From Mytilus trossulus (taxonomy: Eukaryota > Mollusca > Bivalvia > Mytilida > Mytilidae), in contig NC_086386.1 in the NCBI RefSeq assembly GCF_036588685.1, positions 46,361,878 through 46,425,877 on the forward strand: 64,000 nucleotides of DNA. The letters are read 5' to 3'. The position numbers and the translations under genes are program-made. The notes under the pieces were generated by a model. That model saw only the letters and a list, made by a program, of their open reading frames with translations, was not told where the DNA came from and searched no databases. Below, piece by piece: positions 21,972 to 34,205 of the stretch. How positions within the stretch are numbered: the first letter of the stretch is position 1; each line of letters starts with the position of its first letter.

Positions 21972-23591
21972 TACTTGGTGACACGGCCCCAGACTTATAG
22001 GCATAATCTTTCCGAATGCTCTTTTTAAAATAGATAACATATTACTGATAATATCTTTGGATCGGAAAACAATATATTATATATTACATTTTTTAGATGA
22101 GAAAAAAAGTTATTGAACAGTTCCATTTTGTTTTATTTCGGACAAAAATGCATGACAAGGAAGAAATCAAAACAGGCATTATATACTAGAATCGGAAAAC
22201 GGCACTGTGATGACTATTCAAACTTTTTTTTTTATTAAAAATAGATATGATTTATATTAAATATTTATTTCTAAACTGTGAATTTCCGACCAGGACAATG
22301 AAATCTTGTACCTTTTTTAATTACGGACAAAGAAAATGTAATAAATATTCCGTCCTGACTGAATCATATTACAGATCAACAGACCATAGAGAATGGACGG
22401 TGAGAAAATTAAGACATACATTTATATTTAAAAAATAACCTTAAGTACTTTTTTTACGATTAAATACAATAATAACTTCAATCTTAAAATGCTCAAAGTA
22501 AACGAGATATTTGTATTATTAAAATAAAGTTGCAGGATATTGCTAACTTCTTATCTTTCCTCGTAACAAGTTCCTGTATCAAGTCAGCCTGATAAAATAA
22601 AGAAACTAGTCGACAAGAAGAGGGGCACAATTGGTTCTCATTGGCATGCCCGACAGCCTGTAGTCAATCAAGAAAATGATGCAAAACAAGTGACAAAACA
22701 CATAATACAAGAACTCAATGTAACATTTATATATGCATAAATGAAACTTTTGCTGAAATATATATATAATTCTTTTGCAGACGATATGCCAGTTGTCGTA
22801 CACAATTTTCAACCTAATATCTATGCTGAGTTTAAGAGAGTTTTTACTAATACAAAAGCAATTTTGAAATTCTCTTGTATTCATCAATAAGTTTTGGAAA
22901 CCCTTTTTATGACAATACAATACAATAATATTTTATTAACGTCTCACCATCAATAATACAGTATACACATTTCACATTATAAAAGTAAACCTTTTTAAAA
23001 TTATTAATGCCATTATAAAAGAATTATGAGAGACGGATTAAAAGGAACTAGTATTTACAAATTTTTTAACAGGCAATTATAAAACAAAAGTTAAATGATG
23101 TCAAGATCTTGGCTTAATTGAAACGATTTATACCGTATTGTATATCGGTATACAAAGTTTAGTACTTTGGAAGTTGAACTAAAGACAAGGTGAAAGTTTA
23201 AAAGGGATTCACATGGTACTGACTAAATCTGATTGAACGAAAGAAAAACAGTATCGTTTGAACAAAACGCTAAAAGATTTTTCTCAACCCGGATTATGAA
23301 TAGAAAGAAAATTCTTCTGTGTGAATGCTCCTACAAATTTAGTTGTAAAGCAGACTAGTCACTCTATAAATGTATAAATTATAATATAATCTTAATATAA
23401 CTCACTAAACTATAGAATCATTAAAACTTGTAATATCTTTGAAATTATGGTAACAATGTACTACTATACAGGGTTCTCCACTGAAATAGCTGTACCAGTG
23501 AAGAAATCTGTTAAAAGCATTTGTTTAATAAAATAAAAGTAATTATGGAAATGTCGATAACTCTCATATAGTTTTGCGTCCGCTTTATAGT
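21972..23591. other. Intergenic, no gene recognised
   Basis: AT-rich. Bases 22920-23040 look like a LINE 3' end on the minus strand (TTTATTAACGTCTC), but no coding remnant accompanies it. Confidence 0.4.
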
Positions 23592-24160
23592 TTAAGGTGG
23601 CTCTGGCCTATTCGAAGTTTCTATCAGAAGTGCCGTATTTTTTGTTATTTTATTCTTTAAAGAAAATAAATCAAATTGGTTGAAAAAAAATAGGGGATCA
23701 CGGACCATTTAAGCTCAAAATTTTACTTTTAAACTGGTATGTAAAAGCAGAGACATATAAAACAATTGTATTATATGTCTCTGGTAAAAGGGACCATTTT
23801 TCAATGAAATGATAGGTGTTGACATATTTTAATCGGAATTCTATGACAATTGATCCAAAACTGTAATATGAGAAGCTGGAAAATAGCTTCAAAGAATGAG
23901 CCAATAAAATACATGGGTCACCGAAAAGGAAAACAATATATTTTGCCTTAAAACCCAAATTTTGGCGGGAAAAATGATTAATGGGTGAAATACGGTAATA
24001 ACGAAAATATTCTATTAGTCACATAACTACAATGATTTAACATTTATAATCAATCAAAATATTTCAAAAAATTATATCGAATTTACGACAAATAATTTTG
24101 TAATTCATGCGTATACCTATGCACAGTCGAATAGTGATCAATAGTCCCGAGCCACCTTAA
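23592..24160. mobile_element. MITE with GGTGGCTC ends at TTAA sites
   Basis: TTAA followed by GGTGGCTCTGGCC at the left, and GAGCCACC followed by TTAA at the right. TTAA on both sides with short inverted ends is the signature of piggyBac-like insertion. The interior is non-coding and contains a small palindrome (AGAGACATATA…TATATGTCTCT). No autonomous partner is in the window. Confidence 0.65.
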
Positions 24161-24917
24161 TTAAGGGTATTCGAAACAGTTACAGGGGAGATAATGACGT
24201 CGCTAACGTAAAATGTGACACATCGGGAAAAGATTCAGTTTTCGACTGATTTTTATCATTCAAACTTATTTAACTTGAAAACGAGTTCATGAACCACTCT
24301 GTTTTTTTTTAAAATGACATGTAGTTTGATTTCCACCTCCATTTACTCCAAAAGTAGCACATGGTGATATATTCTTTATTACAGCTTTTAAGATTTGTTG
24401 GTTATTTTGAATAAGAAAGTTTGTAACCTTCTTATGTATACACCTTTACATTTTTTTCTATTTTGTAATTTTTATCATTCTTATTATTCAATGTTTCTTT
24501 TCATGGTTACTCTTTTAACATTATGTCTTTTTAACTTACTGTTTTAACCAATATAATGAGATGGAAAAAAGCAAAAAAAAATATAGATAATTGAAAAAGG
24601 ACCAATTGCAACTTTTGATATAGTGTAATTAGAATCGTTGTTTTATGTCTTGAACTCAAATTAGAATCATCAAGGTAAAATATCAACTAAAAGATATTCA
24701 AGGACGTGAAATAATCTGTCAACATTACAATGTGAGTTCGAATATGATTTAGTAAGAGTTGTTGCAATTAAGAAGATTCTGAAATATAGATGAATAATTC
24801 CGCTAAAAAAATAAACAAACCTCTATATTAATAAAACCACGTTTTTCGAGTTTTCCGAAAAGCAATGAGTATTTTCGACTTGACTTGTGAGTTTGACTAT
24901 CCCTTCGGTGTCTTCTT
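24161..24917. other. Intergenic upstream of the Mab-21 gene
   Basis: No coding exon could be identified with confidence, although the Mab-21 exon at 25064 needs an upstream exon. Bases 24895-24917 match the end of a repeat seen at 28165-28195 and 28862-28880. Confidence 0.35.
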
Positions 24918-25022
24918 TACAATGAACAGATTCTTAGCAACATCTCATCCTTGAAGCTAAATTGTAATAGAATTTATCAATTTGTTCAATGTAAACATCA
25001 ATAAGGTGGACATTATAATCCA
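24918..25022. repeat. Direct repeat, left copy flanking the Mab-21 gene
   Basis: The sequence from CAACATCTCATCC to AATAAGGTGGACATTA recurs almost unchanged at 28905-29052; the right copy has about 25 extra bases inside. The pair encloses the Mab-21 gene. Confidence 0.75.
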
Positions 25023-25063
25023 TTATCTTGCATATATAATATATGATTTTATGTTTATTTTAG

Positions 25064-27024
25064 ACACAGAAACAAAAACCATATCATTAGCACTGTATCG
25101 CTATAAGTGTCAGAACATAGTTGGATCAGAGAATCATGTCAAAACACTCAGACAGATTAATACAGTCAGAGATAATATGTGTGGCAAGTCTTTCACATAT
25201 ATCACAAGTGGAAGTTTTGGAGAAGGGCTTGAGATGAGGGGAAGTGATATAGATCTAATGGTTGTAGTTAAAGATTTGGAGGTTTGTGAAGACATTAAAA
25301 CCGCATACCATTCAAAAGTGATATATTTATTAATGGAAACAGATGACGTAAAACCTGGTTTCACTCAGTTGCTAGTAGAACAAATGTTTCAACAAGGTCT
25401 ATGTAATTGCATCGATGAATTCAATAAAAAGCAATATTTATCAAGCGCATTATATAAACAAAAGGATTTGCTACCACATTGGTTACTTCATGGACCATGC
25501 ATATCTGACAAAGCAGGAACGTATGACTTGGCCAAATGCTTACATTGTAAAACATGGACTCCACAAGCATCACAGTGGATAACAAGATCAAGTAACTCAT
25601 GGCCAAGTTATAATGTCAAACAAAGTATTATAAAACACGGAGTACTTTTTGTACAAATTGGAGTTAAGGGATCACCAAAAGAGGATATAGAATGGCGAAT
25701 TTCTTTTTCCGTAGGCGAAAAATTTCTAATAAATACGTTTACACACACTCAACTAATATGCTATGCCCTCCTAAAAATTCTTTTGAAAGATGTAATAGCA
25801 AATTTCACCGAATGTGAAGATTTACTCTGTTCATATTTCTTGAAAACAATTATTTTCTGGATATCAGAAGAATTGCCACAATCAATATGGAAACCAGAAA
25901 ACCTTATACATTGTTTTATGCGATGTTTTAGCAGACTGATTTATTCTGTTGACTATTCAGTTTGTTTAAATTACTTCATTCCAGAAAATAACATGTTTGA
26001 GAACAAAATAGAGGGACGCGCTCGGGAAATACTTTTAAAGAAACTTTATAACCTGCATAGTTACGGGTGGCGTTGCATTTTATTTTCGGATCAATTATCC
26101 GACTTTAATATATCAATGTATAACATTAACATAGATCAACATATTTGGCATACTAACACTGTTGGAAAATTGCTGAAATCAAAATCATTATTTGATTTAA
26201 ATCTTTTATATATATTAATGAATAGTTTTGATTCATTGAATGCATACAAAATAGGAATACATCAGATAGTTTCCTGTGACAAATCCTCCTCAAACAAATA
26301 TATATCTGTATACTATATGTCATTGGTGTGTAGCTCAGTTGTGCAGTCTCTCTCATTAAACAATACAAACAGTAATAATAAACACCAATACACACTGTAC
26401 AAATCACGTCTTTGTATTCTGCTACAGAATATTCATCATGACGCTGTTACTGGATGGCTGATGTTAGCATCATTATTCTATAAGTCTAAACAATATAGTG
26501 AAGCGTTACACATCCTCGCATATTCTTTATCGAAATGTACTCCTGAAAAAATAACCCGTCACAATGATATGTCTGATGTTCACAACCAGTTGCTCAAACT
26601 GAAATTATTCCAGGAGAAAAGTGTACTTCAACTGTGGAAAATAATACTTGTAGATTTCATGAAATTCGAAACAAACTCTTTGCTAATACCAAATGAACTA
26701 CGAATGGAAGTAGAAAATGTATCATGTTACATTTCCTCTATAGTTTATGCTAATTTTTTAAATTTTTTATGTCATTATCATCTCAATAATGTCAGACAAT
26801 GTCAGGATTGCTTCCACACTTTGCAACGTGTTATAGCTGAACATTATTTGATTGAAGGTAATATATGTTTACTCTCTAAAGCCTACACTATTTGTGGTAT
26901 TGCCTCTCAGTTATTAGGACACATTGAACCCGCCCGACAAGCATTCCTGCAGTCACATGAACTGTACCCTAATAACACACATAATACTTCTAAACAGAGA
27001 CTTTTGTTGATGGAACCGTTGTAA
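25064..27024 (+). CDS. Mab-21/cGAS-like nucleotidyltransferase-fold protein with TPR-like C-terminus
   Basis: A single long exon of about 653 codons. The frame is open a little further upstream, but a good acceptor (TTATTTTAG at 25055-25063) just before the first Mab-21-like residues suggests the exon begins at 25064 and that a start exon lies upstream. The nucleotidyltransferase motif is S-G-S-F-G-E-G-L-E-M-R-G-S-D-I-D (about 25207-25254). This fits G-S-x10-D-x-D, with both metal-binding aspartates present. Next come L-A-K-C-L-H-C-K-T-W and W-P-S, a Cys-rich piece typical of molluscan Mab-21 proteins. A possible third acidic residue lies in I-E-W-R-I-S-F. The last third has TPR-like helices (around K-Q-Y-S-E-A-L-H-I-L and H-I-E-P-A-R-Q-A-F). 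Relatives include cGAS-like RNA or DNA sensors and developmental MAB21 proteins; which role applies here is not shown. Confidence 0.85.
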
Positions 27025-27974
27025 TGTGTATACATATATATATATGCATTAAGTCTAACTACTAGTATCAACAGGACAGACTTATTCCAGGGGTATTTTT
27101 GTGAGTGGAATTTGTGTTTTTCTAACGTTGTTCATGTTTTCTTTATAAATACATTTAATGGCATGCAATGCAATATAAACAGGACTTGCACAGAACTAGC
27201 CTTGCAGAAGAAAAAAAAAAGAATTTAGGAGTTTATTGTGAAACATAATCGCTAAAATTGTAACGTTTTAATTATTTCATTTTAAGTTAGAATATAAAAA
27301 ATAAAAAACTTTTAGATTTGATGTGAATACTGACATGTTTTTGCTTTGTAAAGAATATTACCATAAAAGAAACATATTATGATTGGTCAGCATCCAAGTG
27401 TACAGTTTCTTGATTTGAATATCTATCTTGCATTTAATAGTTGAATCCACCAAACATTGATATGAAAACGTCAACATGTAAGTGCAATTGGAAATTTGAA
27501 GATAAAAAGTTATTTCACATATACAGTATGAACAGAGGCATTCGGAAGTTTGTTGCATAAACAGTTCATTGACGCACAAAATCAGTTCATAGTGAAACCA
27601 TAAAAACACTGAAATCCAAGGGAACTTCAAAACGGAAAGTCCTTAATCAAAGGCCAAATCAAAAGTTCAAACACATCAAACGAAAGGACAATAACTGTCA
27701 TATTCCTGACTTAGTACATGCATTTTATGAAGAAAATGGTCCAGATTACATATGCTTTTATAGCTAGCTAAACATCTCATTTGTATGACAGTCGCACACA
27801 ATTCCAGTGTATTGAAACCATGTATCTTAATAAACAGACATAATTTCCAATCGCATTTTTTATCACAAATGATATCGGATAAGTTCCTTGCGTCGTAACT
27901 ACAATCCCCTTCCCTTTCATGAATTTAACCTACCGAATTAGACTATTTACCGGATTTGTAATCACATAAGCAAC
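27025..27974. other. 3' flank of the Mab-21 gene, then intergenic
   Basis: AATAAA at 27300-27305 is a candidate polyadenylation signal, about 280 bases after the stop codon. No further gene is seen. Confidence 0.4.
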
Positions 27975-28225
27975 ACGACGGGTTCCGCATGTGGAGCAGG
28001 ATCTGCTTACCCTTCCGGAGCACCTGAGATCACCCCTAGTTTTTGGTGGGGTTCGTGTTGTTTATTCTTTAGTTTTCTATGTTGTGTCATGTGTACTATT
28101 GTTTTTTTGTTTGTCTTTTTCATTTTTAGCCATGGCGTTGTCAGTTTGTTTTAGATTTACGAGTTTGACTGTCCCTTTGGTATCTTTCGTTCCTCTTTTT
28201 TTAGGATATATAAACATAGAAATTT
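27975..28225 (+). repeat. Dispersed repeat R2 (GAGCAGGATCTGCTTACC type)
   Basis: Begins near GGAGCAGGATCTGCTTACCC and ends TTTGGTATCTTTCGTTCC. A diverged copy is at 55140-55240, and its end sequence recurs at 24895-24917. I recall it as a very common bivalve repeat, probably a retroelement 3' end. The frames inside it are not genes. Confidence 0.65.
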
Positions 28226-28904
28226 CGTTTGAATAGCAAGAGTAGTTAAAAAAATAAGTGTCCGCTATTTGACGACAAGGTGTCCGTATTTTAACTCCCC
28301 CTGTCCGTATTACGCGACTGTGCATTTCCGCGGATTTTAAGTATTTCCAATCCGACATAAAAAACGCGAAAAATAGTCCATTTGATACCTCTCTATCCTT
28401 TCCTGTCAAGTGCAACCACCAGTATATCTGCATTTGACCTCTACGGTATCCAAACTTCCGGATTTTAAAAAGTGTCCGCAATCAGGCGAATTTCCTAAAA
28501 GGTAAATGTAAAAAAAGAGGCATTCAGCAGTCAACATCGTGTAATAACTTTAACCTCTATAAAATATATAAGCAAAAAATGAAAGATAAGAACACAAAAA
28601 GTATCGGAGATCAATTACATGATGACGCGATGTATAACTTAAAGTACACTGAGAGCCATGTCATATGTAACAAAGTAAACAAAAAAGGAATATTAACAAA
28701 ACTAAAAGACAAAAATACAAAAAGTATCAAAGAACAATGACAGGATCTTAAGATATAGAGCCACGTGAAATGGATATCACCAAAAACAGAATAAACAGTA
28801 AAAATAATAATCATAAAGAGAAATAAAACAGTCTATGGAAGAAGCGTATCGATAGCAAATTTTCTTCGGTGTCTTCTTCACTTTTTAAATGATAAAAAGC
28901 AATT
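28226..28904. other. Intergenic; 28240-28500 is an unusual CpG-containing block
   Basis: Bases 28255-28490 repeat the phrases GTGTCCG and CATCCGGAAG-like words and are less AT-rich than both sides. This is probably the remains of a transposon. No gene is supported. Confidence 0.35.
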
Positions 28905-29052
28905 TGTTCTTACAATCAACAGATTCATAGCAACATCTCATCCTTTTTGAAGATAAGTTGACAACGCAACAACTCATTGAAGCTAAATTGTAATAGAATT
29001 TACCAATTTGTTCAATGTAAACATCAATAAGGTGGACATTAATATAATCCAT
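28905..29052. repeat. Direct repeat, right copy flanking the Mab-21 gene
   Basis: Matches 24918-25022 with a 25-base addition after CATCTCATCC. Confidence 0.75.
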
Positions 29053-29724
29053 GCGGAAAATGTTGTTTTCGGCAACGAAAAATTAAGAAAATACTAACTT
29101 TCAAACTTATTGTTCGAATATAAACAACAATTGAGTATAAATATACATTCAGAAGTTAGTTAGGAGCAAACGTTTATGTCCGTGTAAAATTTGAACTGCT
29201 GTGTTTTTCTTATATACATAAATATACAAATGCTATTATTTCTAATATCAATGCGATACTTTTAAAATATCATAGCGGTGATTTTTTATATCAATATTAG
29301 TACTTATTAGTATAATTATTTGACTGCTGTACCCATATTTTGACAATATACCTATTATGTCTGTTTTGAACGCATCGTTGTAAATATGACAAAATTTGAT
29401 GAAACTGTCATACACGTGAGAGGTTTAGCGCTATAGTACCAGGTTCAATCCACCATTTTCAAAACTTGAAAATTACAGTACATGGAGTTTAATAAACAAC
29501 GTCGTAACCAAATAGCTAAGTATCAAAATTATTGTTCACACAAATAATATTTAGCAAATTTTTTAATGAACGCACCGAAATATATATCTGATATGCTCAC
29601 AACGCACACATGGAAGTCTTTCTTTATTGATTACAATGAAAATAATTTGTGACAAGGATGAATCATACTGTCCTCGTTCAGATTGATTCGACAAAATCTG
29701 GCCTGTACTTTTGAATCTCCTTTT
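29053..29724. other. Intergenic, no gene recognised
   Basis: AT-rich sequence without a convincing frame or pairing. Confidence 0.45.
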
Positions 29725-29925
29725 TTATACAAATTAGACCGTTGATTTTCCTGTTTGAATGGTTTAACACTAGCATTTTTTTGGGTTCCTATATAGTGTG
29801 GTGTTCGCTGTGAGCCAAGGTTCCGTGTTTAAGGCCCTACTTTGATCAATAATGGTTTACTTGAAACAAATTATTACTTTGATGGAAAGTTGTCTCATTC
29901 AAACTCATGCACCATCTTCCGAAAT
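29725..29925 (+). repeat. Dispersed repeat R1-like variant
   Basis: Shares with 43395-43580 the order TTAGACC(G/A)TTGATTTTCC, GTTTGAATGG, TGTGAGCCAA, CTCCGTGTTGAAGGCC-like and GATGGAGAGTTGTCTCA-like. It is diverged. Confidence 0.65.
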
Positions 29926-30289
29926 TATATCTATAAATCTTCAAAATTTTCCCCTTAAAAATAACTGCTTTCCAGTCTTCCAAAAACTTCATTTGGGTGC
30001 TGAATTTTTTGTACAGTGCAATGTGAACTAGCACACTTCTAAAGCTTTAACGGTAATGACAGTTATGATGGTACAAGAACGATTACGTCAATAAAAATAC
30101 CAAATTAACAGCAATGAACGATCTAAATTTATAAATATATATCGAGGGAAGGAGAAAAAATTTGCGAAAGCAAATTTACAGATCTAAAATTGTTGGATTG
30201 ATGTTTAGACGAGTTGTATAGAAAAATTATATATACACATTTCCAACGCCAACAGACATTTACATCTCATTTATTTGTTTTCTAAAAAA

Positions 30290-30450
30290 AAAATTAGTAT
30301 TCATTGAAGAAATGAATTGTCATTTTGCACTAATAAATGTTCGCGTATTTATACGATCGGTTACTTGTCAAAAACGAAAGTCAAATCTCTGTGGCAACAA
30401 TACATCGGAATGCCCTCACGGTCATAGCGATGTAAAAGATCGTGCACGCG
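30290..30450. repeat. Distal flank of duplication unit C, diverged
   Basis: Contains TATTCATTGAAGA and ACATCGGAATGCCCTCACGG in the same order as the flank of unit A (about 2325-2490). Confidence 0.6.
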
Positions 30451-30823
30451 GCGAGCTGATTATGTTCATAGAGATATCGATTTAGCAACGGGGAAAGAAT
30501 TTGATATTCAAAAAGAACTGTTCTTCTTAATATTTTTTTCTATGTTAATAATAAATACATTTTCTGTTCGACAAGATTTTTGATTTTCGTTGTATCTGAA
30601 GTTGTTCAATTCATATTCTGAGACTACTCAGTTGGTATCTTCAAAGTTTTGTACCAAAAACAAAAAGTTGAGCAGACTAACCTGCCAAGTTATGATATAG
30701 TCTCACATGATCCTTACAGCAAAAAAGAAATCACAAAACAATATAAACACAACTAAACAAACGATAAAATAGTGAACCAGGATCACGATGAAAATATACA
30801 AACGCTGATATTTGGATATTTTT

Positions 30824-30829
30824 TTTATT
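30824..30829 (-). terminator. Polyadenylation signal of gene copy C
   Basis: AATAAA on the minus strand at the same place as in copies A and B. Confidence 0.45.
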
Positions 30830-30946
30830 AACATTAAATATATAGCACTAGTGTAACAGTCAAAACAATTAATAAATTATATAACAATTCAATGGCATTA
30901 ACACATAAATTAATTTGGCACTTCCAAACAGAGTCTATTCTAATGT

Positions 30947-32607
30947 TTATAGCATTGCAAGTGTCTGAAGTTGTCGAGTATCTTTTCGTCGGAAACTTTC
31001 TCTGAATCGGCGAAGATTTCTGACTACTGTCTGTTTGTTCTGTATTTGGACACTTTGTACAACAGGCAACTTGGGGTCTTGTTCTTGCTCAACAAACTTC
31101 TTCTCATCATTATCGTTTTTCGTTTTCTTGGTTAAACCTTTCCTTACGTTTTTCATGACTTGCATCAATTTGAAAAGTTTCGGGTATTGTTTGTCTTTTT
31201 TGTATTCCTTTTTCGTTTCACGTGTTTTTTCAGAAGCAGGACCATGGTCAAGCTTGTTATAATTCAAATGTGCTTCTGTACTTGTTCGTGGTAAGTTATG
31301 ATGTTCGTTCATGATGAACTGCTCTTGTTGGTGGCACCCATCTAGGGTAAATTCATCTCTACATATAGTGGAGGCGGCAATGGTTGACAGAAGGTCACGT
31401 GAGTAGCACATGTTTTCCTTTTCATATTGGTGACGTCCGAGGTAGTTGTCATGAAGTACACACGTTTCTTCGCCTTCGCTGATTGACCACGTTTCAACAT
31501 ATGTGACAGAGTTACACGTGCTCTCCTCAAATTGTTGTGTTTTCTTTTTCATTACAGTTGATGAAGCACATGGAATCCATTCATGTAACATGGTTGACTG
31601 GACTGACGGAGCAAACTGGTTCGGTTTACAAGACAGGTTACATGCAACCACTGTACTGTCCAAGACATCAATCATTGTAGAATTTGCTATTGGTTCTGTT
31701 TTAAATCGGGAATAACAGTTCGTTTTGGTCTTCTTTGTGGGATGTGAAGCTCCAAATTGAAGCATGCGACGTACTGATTTGTTGTACATATCCTTGCTAC
31801 ACTCTTCTGTCAAGTTTCTCTTTATGGAGGAATTGCTGCATGTGGCCTCACGATCTGCTGGTGTTATACTAAGATATGATAAGGTGCTTGTGTTGAAGTC
31901 ATTTTTGAATGTACTGATATTTGTTATTTGAGTTAGGGATCCTCTAAACAATGAGCTGCTTATGTTCACCTAAAACAAAAACATAAATATATTATAAATC
32001 TGTATAATGGACCACTAATTTTGGGGTTATACGTCAATGAACAATACACTTGAAAATAAACGACTATTGAAAAGTTTTCAGTCATGATCCATTTTCTTCT
32101 GTAATGATTTTCCAGCCTCTCAAACTTTTAAGTTTTAAACAGAAATTTTCTGTTATTGTATGTTGTTTTACTAGTATAAATTTCATAATAAGTGAAAATT
32201 TAATGAAATGAAACATTGTGAACAGACTTTTCAATAATCAAAGAACTTTACACCACAATATAAAAGGAGCTTACCTGATCAATATATAACTTAGATCTTT
32301 GGCTGTGTCTTTTTCTTAATTTCAGAGCTTCTAAAGATTTTACTACAAAAAAAATACAAATATTAAACATTGTGCTTCGACAGTTGCTACAATTAAGTCA
32401 CTTAGAGTATTTTCTTTATGTATTTTTAATAGGTGTCAAGTCAACTACATGTTTCAGAGTAAGATATTTCTTTTTTAAAGATTCCATCGACATGATCGAA
32501 TTTTAGCACTTGTCTCCAAAATCTTCTTAAACTTTAAAGGTAGAAAAAATTTCAACAATTGAAGCATTATCTATCTAATTACCTTTTGGACTGAATGTGA
32601 TTTTCAT
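30947..32607 (-). CDS. Gene copy C: PRTST/ASSTM motif protein, 371 residues, function unknown
   Basis: Three exons, 32583-32607, 32275-32342 and 30947-31969, with GT/AG sites and phases equal to copy B. The motif order is the same: N-S-T-M-I-D, V-V-A-C, C-A-S-S-T-V-M, W-S-I, I-A-A-S-T, L-P-R-T-S-T, F-K-L-M-Q-V and the C-terminal L-Q-T-L-A-M-L. It differs from B mostly in the linker after L-P-R-T-S-T (asparagine/lysine/glutamate-rich) and by scattered substitutions. B and C are closer to each other than either is to A. There is no signal peptide or transmembrane segment. All three copies keep the C-terminal ~35 residues almost unchanged, so that end is probably the functional contact. Function not recognised. 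Confidence 0.8.
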
Positions 32608-32651
32608 CTTCAATTTTTATCTTGATTTTCAGAATACAACTATATTGAAAG

Positions 32652-32895
32652 GAAATGTAACTATACCAAAAAAGGAAACAATCCGGTTTTTATATGTAAA
32701 ATTTGGTTATCAAAACTAAAGAAAGTAACACCTTGAGTTCATATTACTCCTAACACCTTAACGAGTAGTTAATTAATCTCATTTGATGTTGAAAATGGTG
32801 TCAACTTTCTATACAGATGTCTGTCAAATTTCTCACCTTTCCTAATGTAGTTACATATGTTGTTTTGTAATTACCTATTAATTAGTGCTTTAATT
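32652..32895 (-). promoter_or_regulatory. Conserved upstream block of gene copy C
   Basis: Corresponds to 5292-5540 and 12481-12725. The identical 88-base run is at 32720-32807, 113 bases upstream of the ATG, as in copy B. Confidence 0.6.
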
Positions 32896-33169
32896 ACAAG
32901 ATATTAATAAAGTATTTAAATTATGATTAAGTGGTACTTCGAAATTTTTAATGACTTTCGATATTTGACACCCACAGAAATTTTTATTATATTCTTGATT
33001 TTTCTACGAAGAAATATGTAATAAATAATAATCATCAAAAAAATTTAAGGTCTAATGAACTTGACAAAACTTTTTGGTCTCAAGACATTATGTAAATTCA
33101 CAAGCATTATATAAAAAGATCTCTCTCAAATATTAAACGGTATAGCACATTGGTAATATTTTTGCTTTA

Positions 33170-34205
33170 ATTTAACCATATATGGCTGGAATTTTACCAT
33201 ATATTGCAGTAATTTTACCATATAATATTGTAATGTTACCATATAATATTGTAATGTTACCATATAATATTGTAATGTTACCATATAATATTGTAATGTT
33301 ACCATATAATATTGTAATGTTACCATATAATATTGTAATGTTACCATATAGTGTTGTAATGTTTCCATATAGTGCTATTATAAATTACCATGTACTAGTA
33401 GTGCACTGATTTTACCATACATTGCAACAATTTTACCATTTTTTAATTTTTTAATCTTTTGCTGTTATTTTACATTGCAGTAATTCTACCATCTATTGCT
33501 GTGCTTTTACATTGCAGTCATTTTACCATATATTGCTGTGATTGTACATTGCAGTCATTTTACCATGTATTGCTGTGATTGTACATTGCAGTCATTTTAC
33601 CATGTATTGCTGCGATTGCACATTGCAGTAATTTTACCATATATTGCTGTGATTGTACATTGCAGTCATTTTACCATGTATTGCTGTGATTGTACATTGC
33701 AGTCATTTTACCATATATTGTTGTGATTGTACATTGCAGTCATTTTACCATATATTGCTGTGAATGTACATTGCAGTAATTTTACCATATATTGCTGTGA
33801 TTGTAAATTGCAGTCATTTTACCATATATTGCTGTGATTGTACATTGCAGTCATTTTACAATATATTGCTGTGATTGTACATTGCAGTCATTTTACCATA
33901 TATTGCTGTGATTGTACATTGCAGTCATTTTACCATATAATTCTGTGATTGTACATTGCAGTCATTTTACCATATATTGGTGTGATTGTACATTGCAATA
34001 ATTTTACCGTATGTTGCTGTGATTTTACATTGCAGTAAATTACCCGTGATATATTGCTATGATTGTACATCGCAGTAACTTTACCATATTTTGCAGTAAT
34101 TTTACCATACATATATTGCTGTGAATTTACTAGATATTGCACTCATTTTACCATATATTGCTGTGAATTTATAAGATATTGCAGTTATTTTACCATATAT
34201 TGCTG
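33170..34205. repeat. Minisatellite with 21 bp units and a 37 bp higher-order unit
   Basis: Bases 33217-33363 are seven near-identical 21 bp units (ACCATATAATATTGTAATGTT). From about 33474 to 34060 a 37 bp unit dominates (ATTGCAGTCATTTTACC plus ATATATTGCTGTGATTGTAC), about sixteen copies. The two sub-arrays share words with each other and with 13030-13495. Open frames across the array are by-products of the unit lengths. Confidence 0.9.

Noticed and set aside
28077-28481. 134-codon minus-strand frame
   Set aside because: It spans the end of repeat R2 and an unrelated repeat block; no coding signature.
33126-33726. Open frames on both strands with seven-residue repeats
   Set aside because: These are by-products of the 21 bp and 37 bp tandem units.
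33474-34060. Regularly repeated 37 bp units resembling a CRISPR array
   Set aside because: There are no unique spacers between constant repeats; the whole unit is tandem, and the DNA is eukaryotic.
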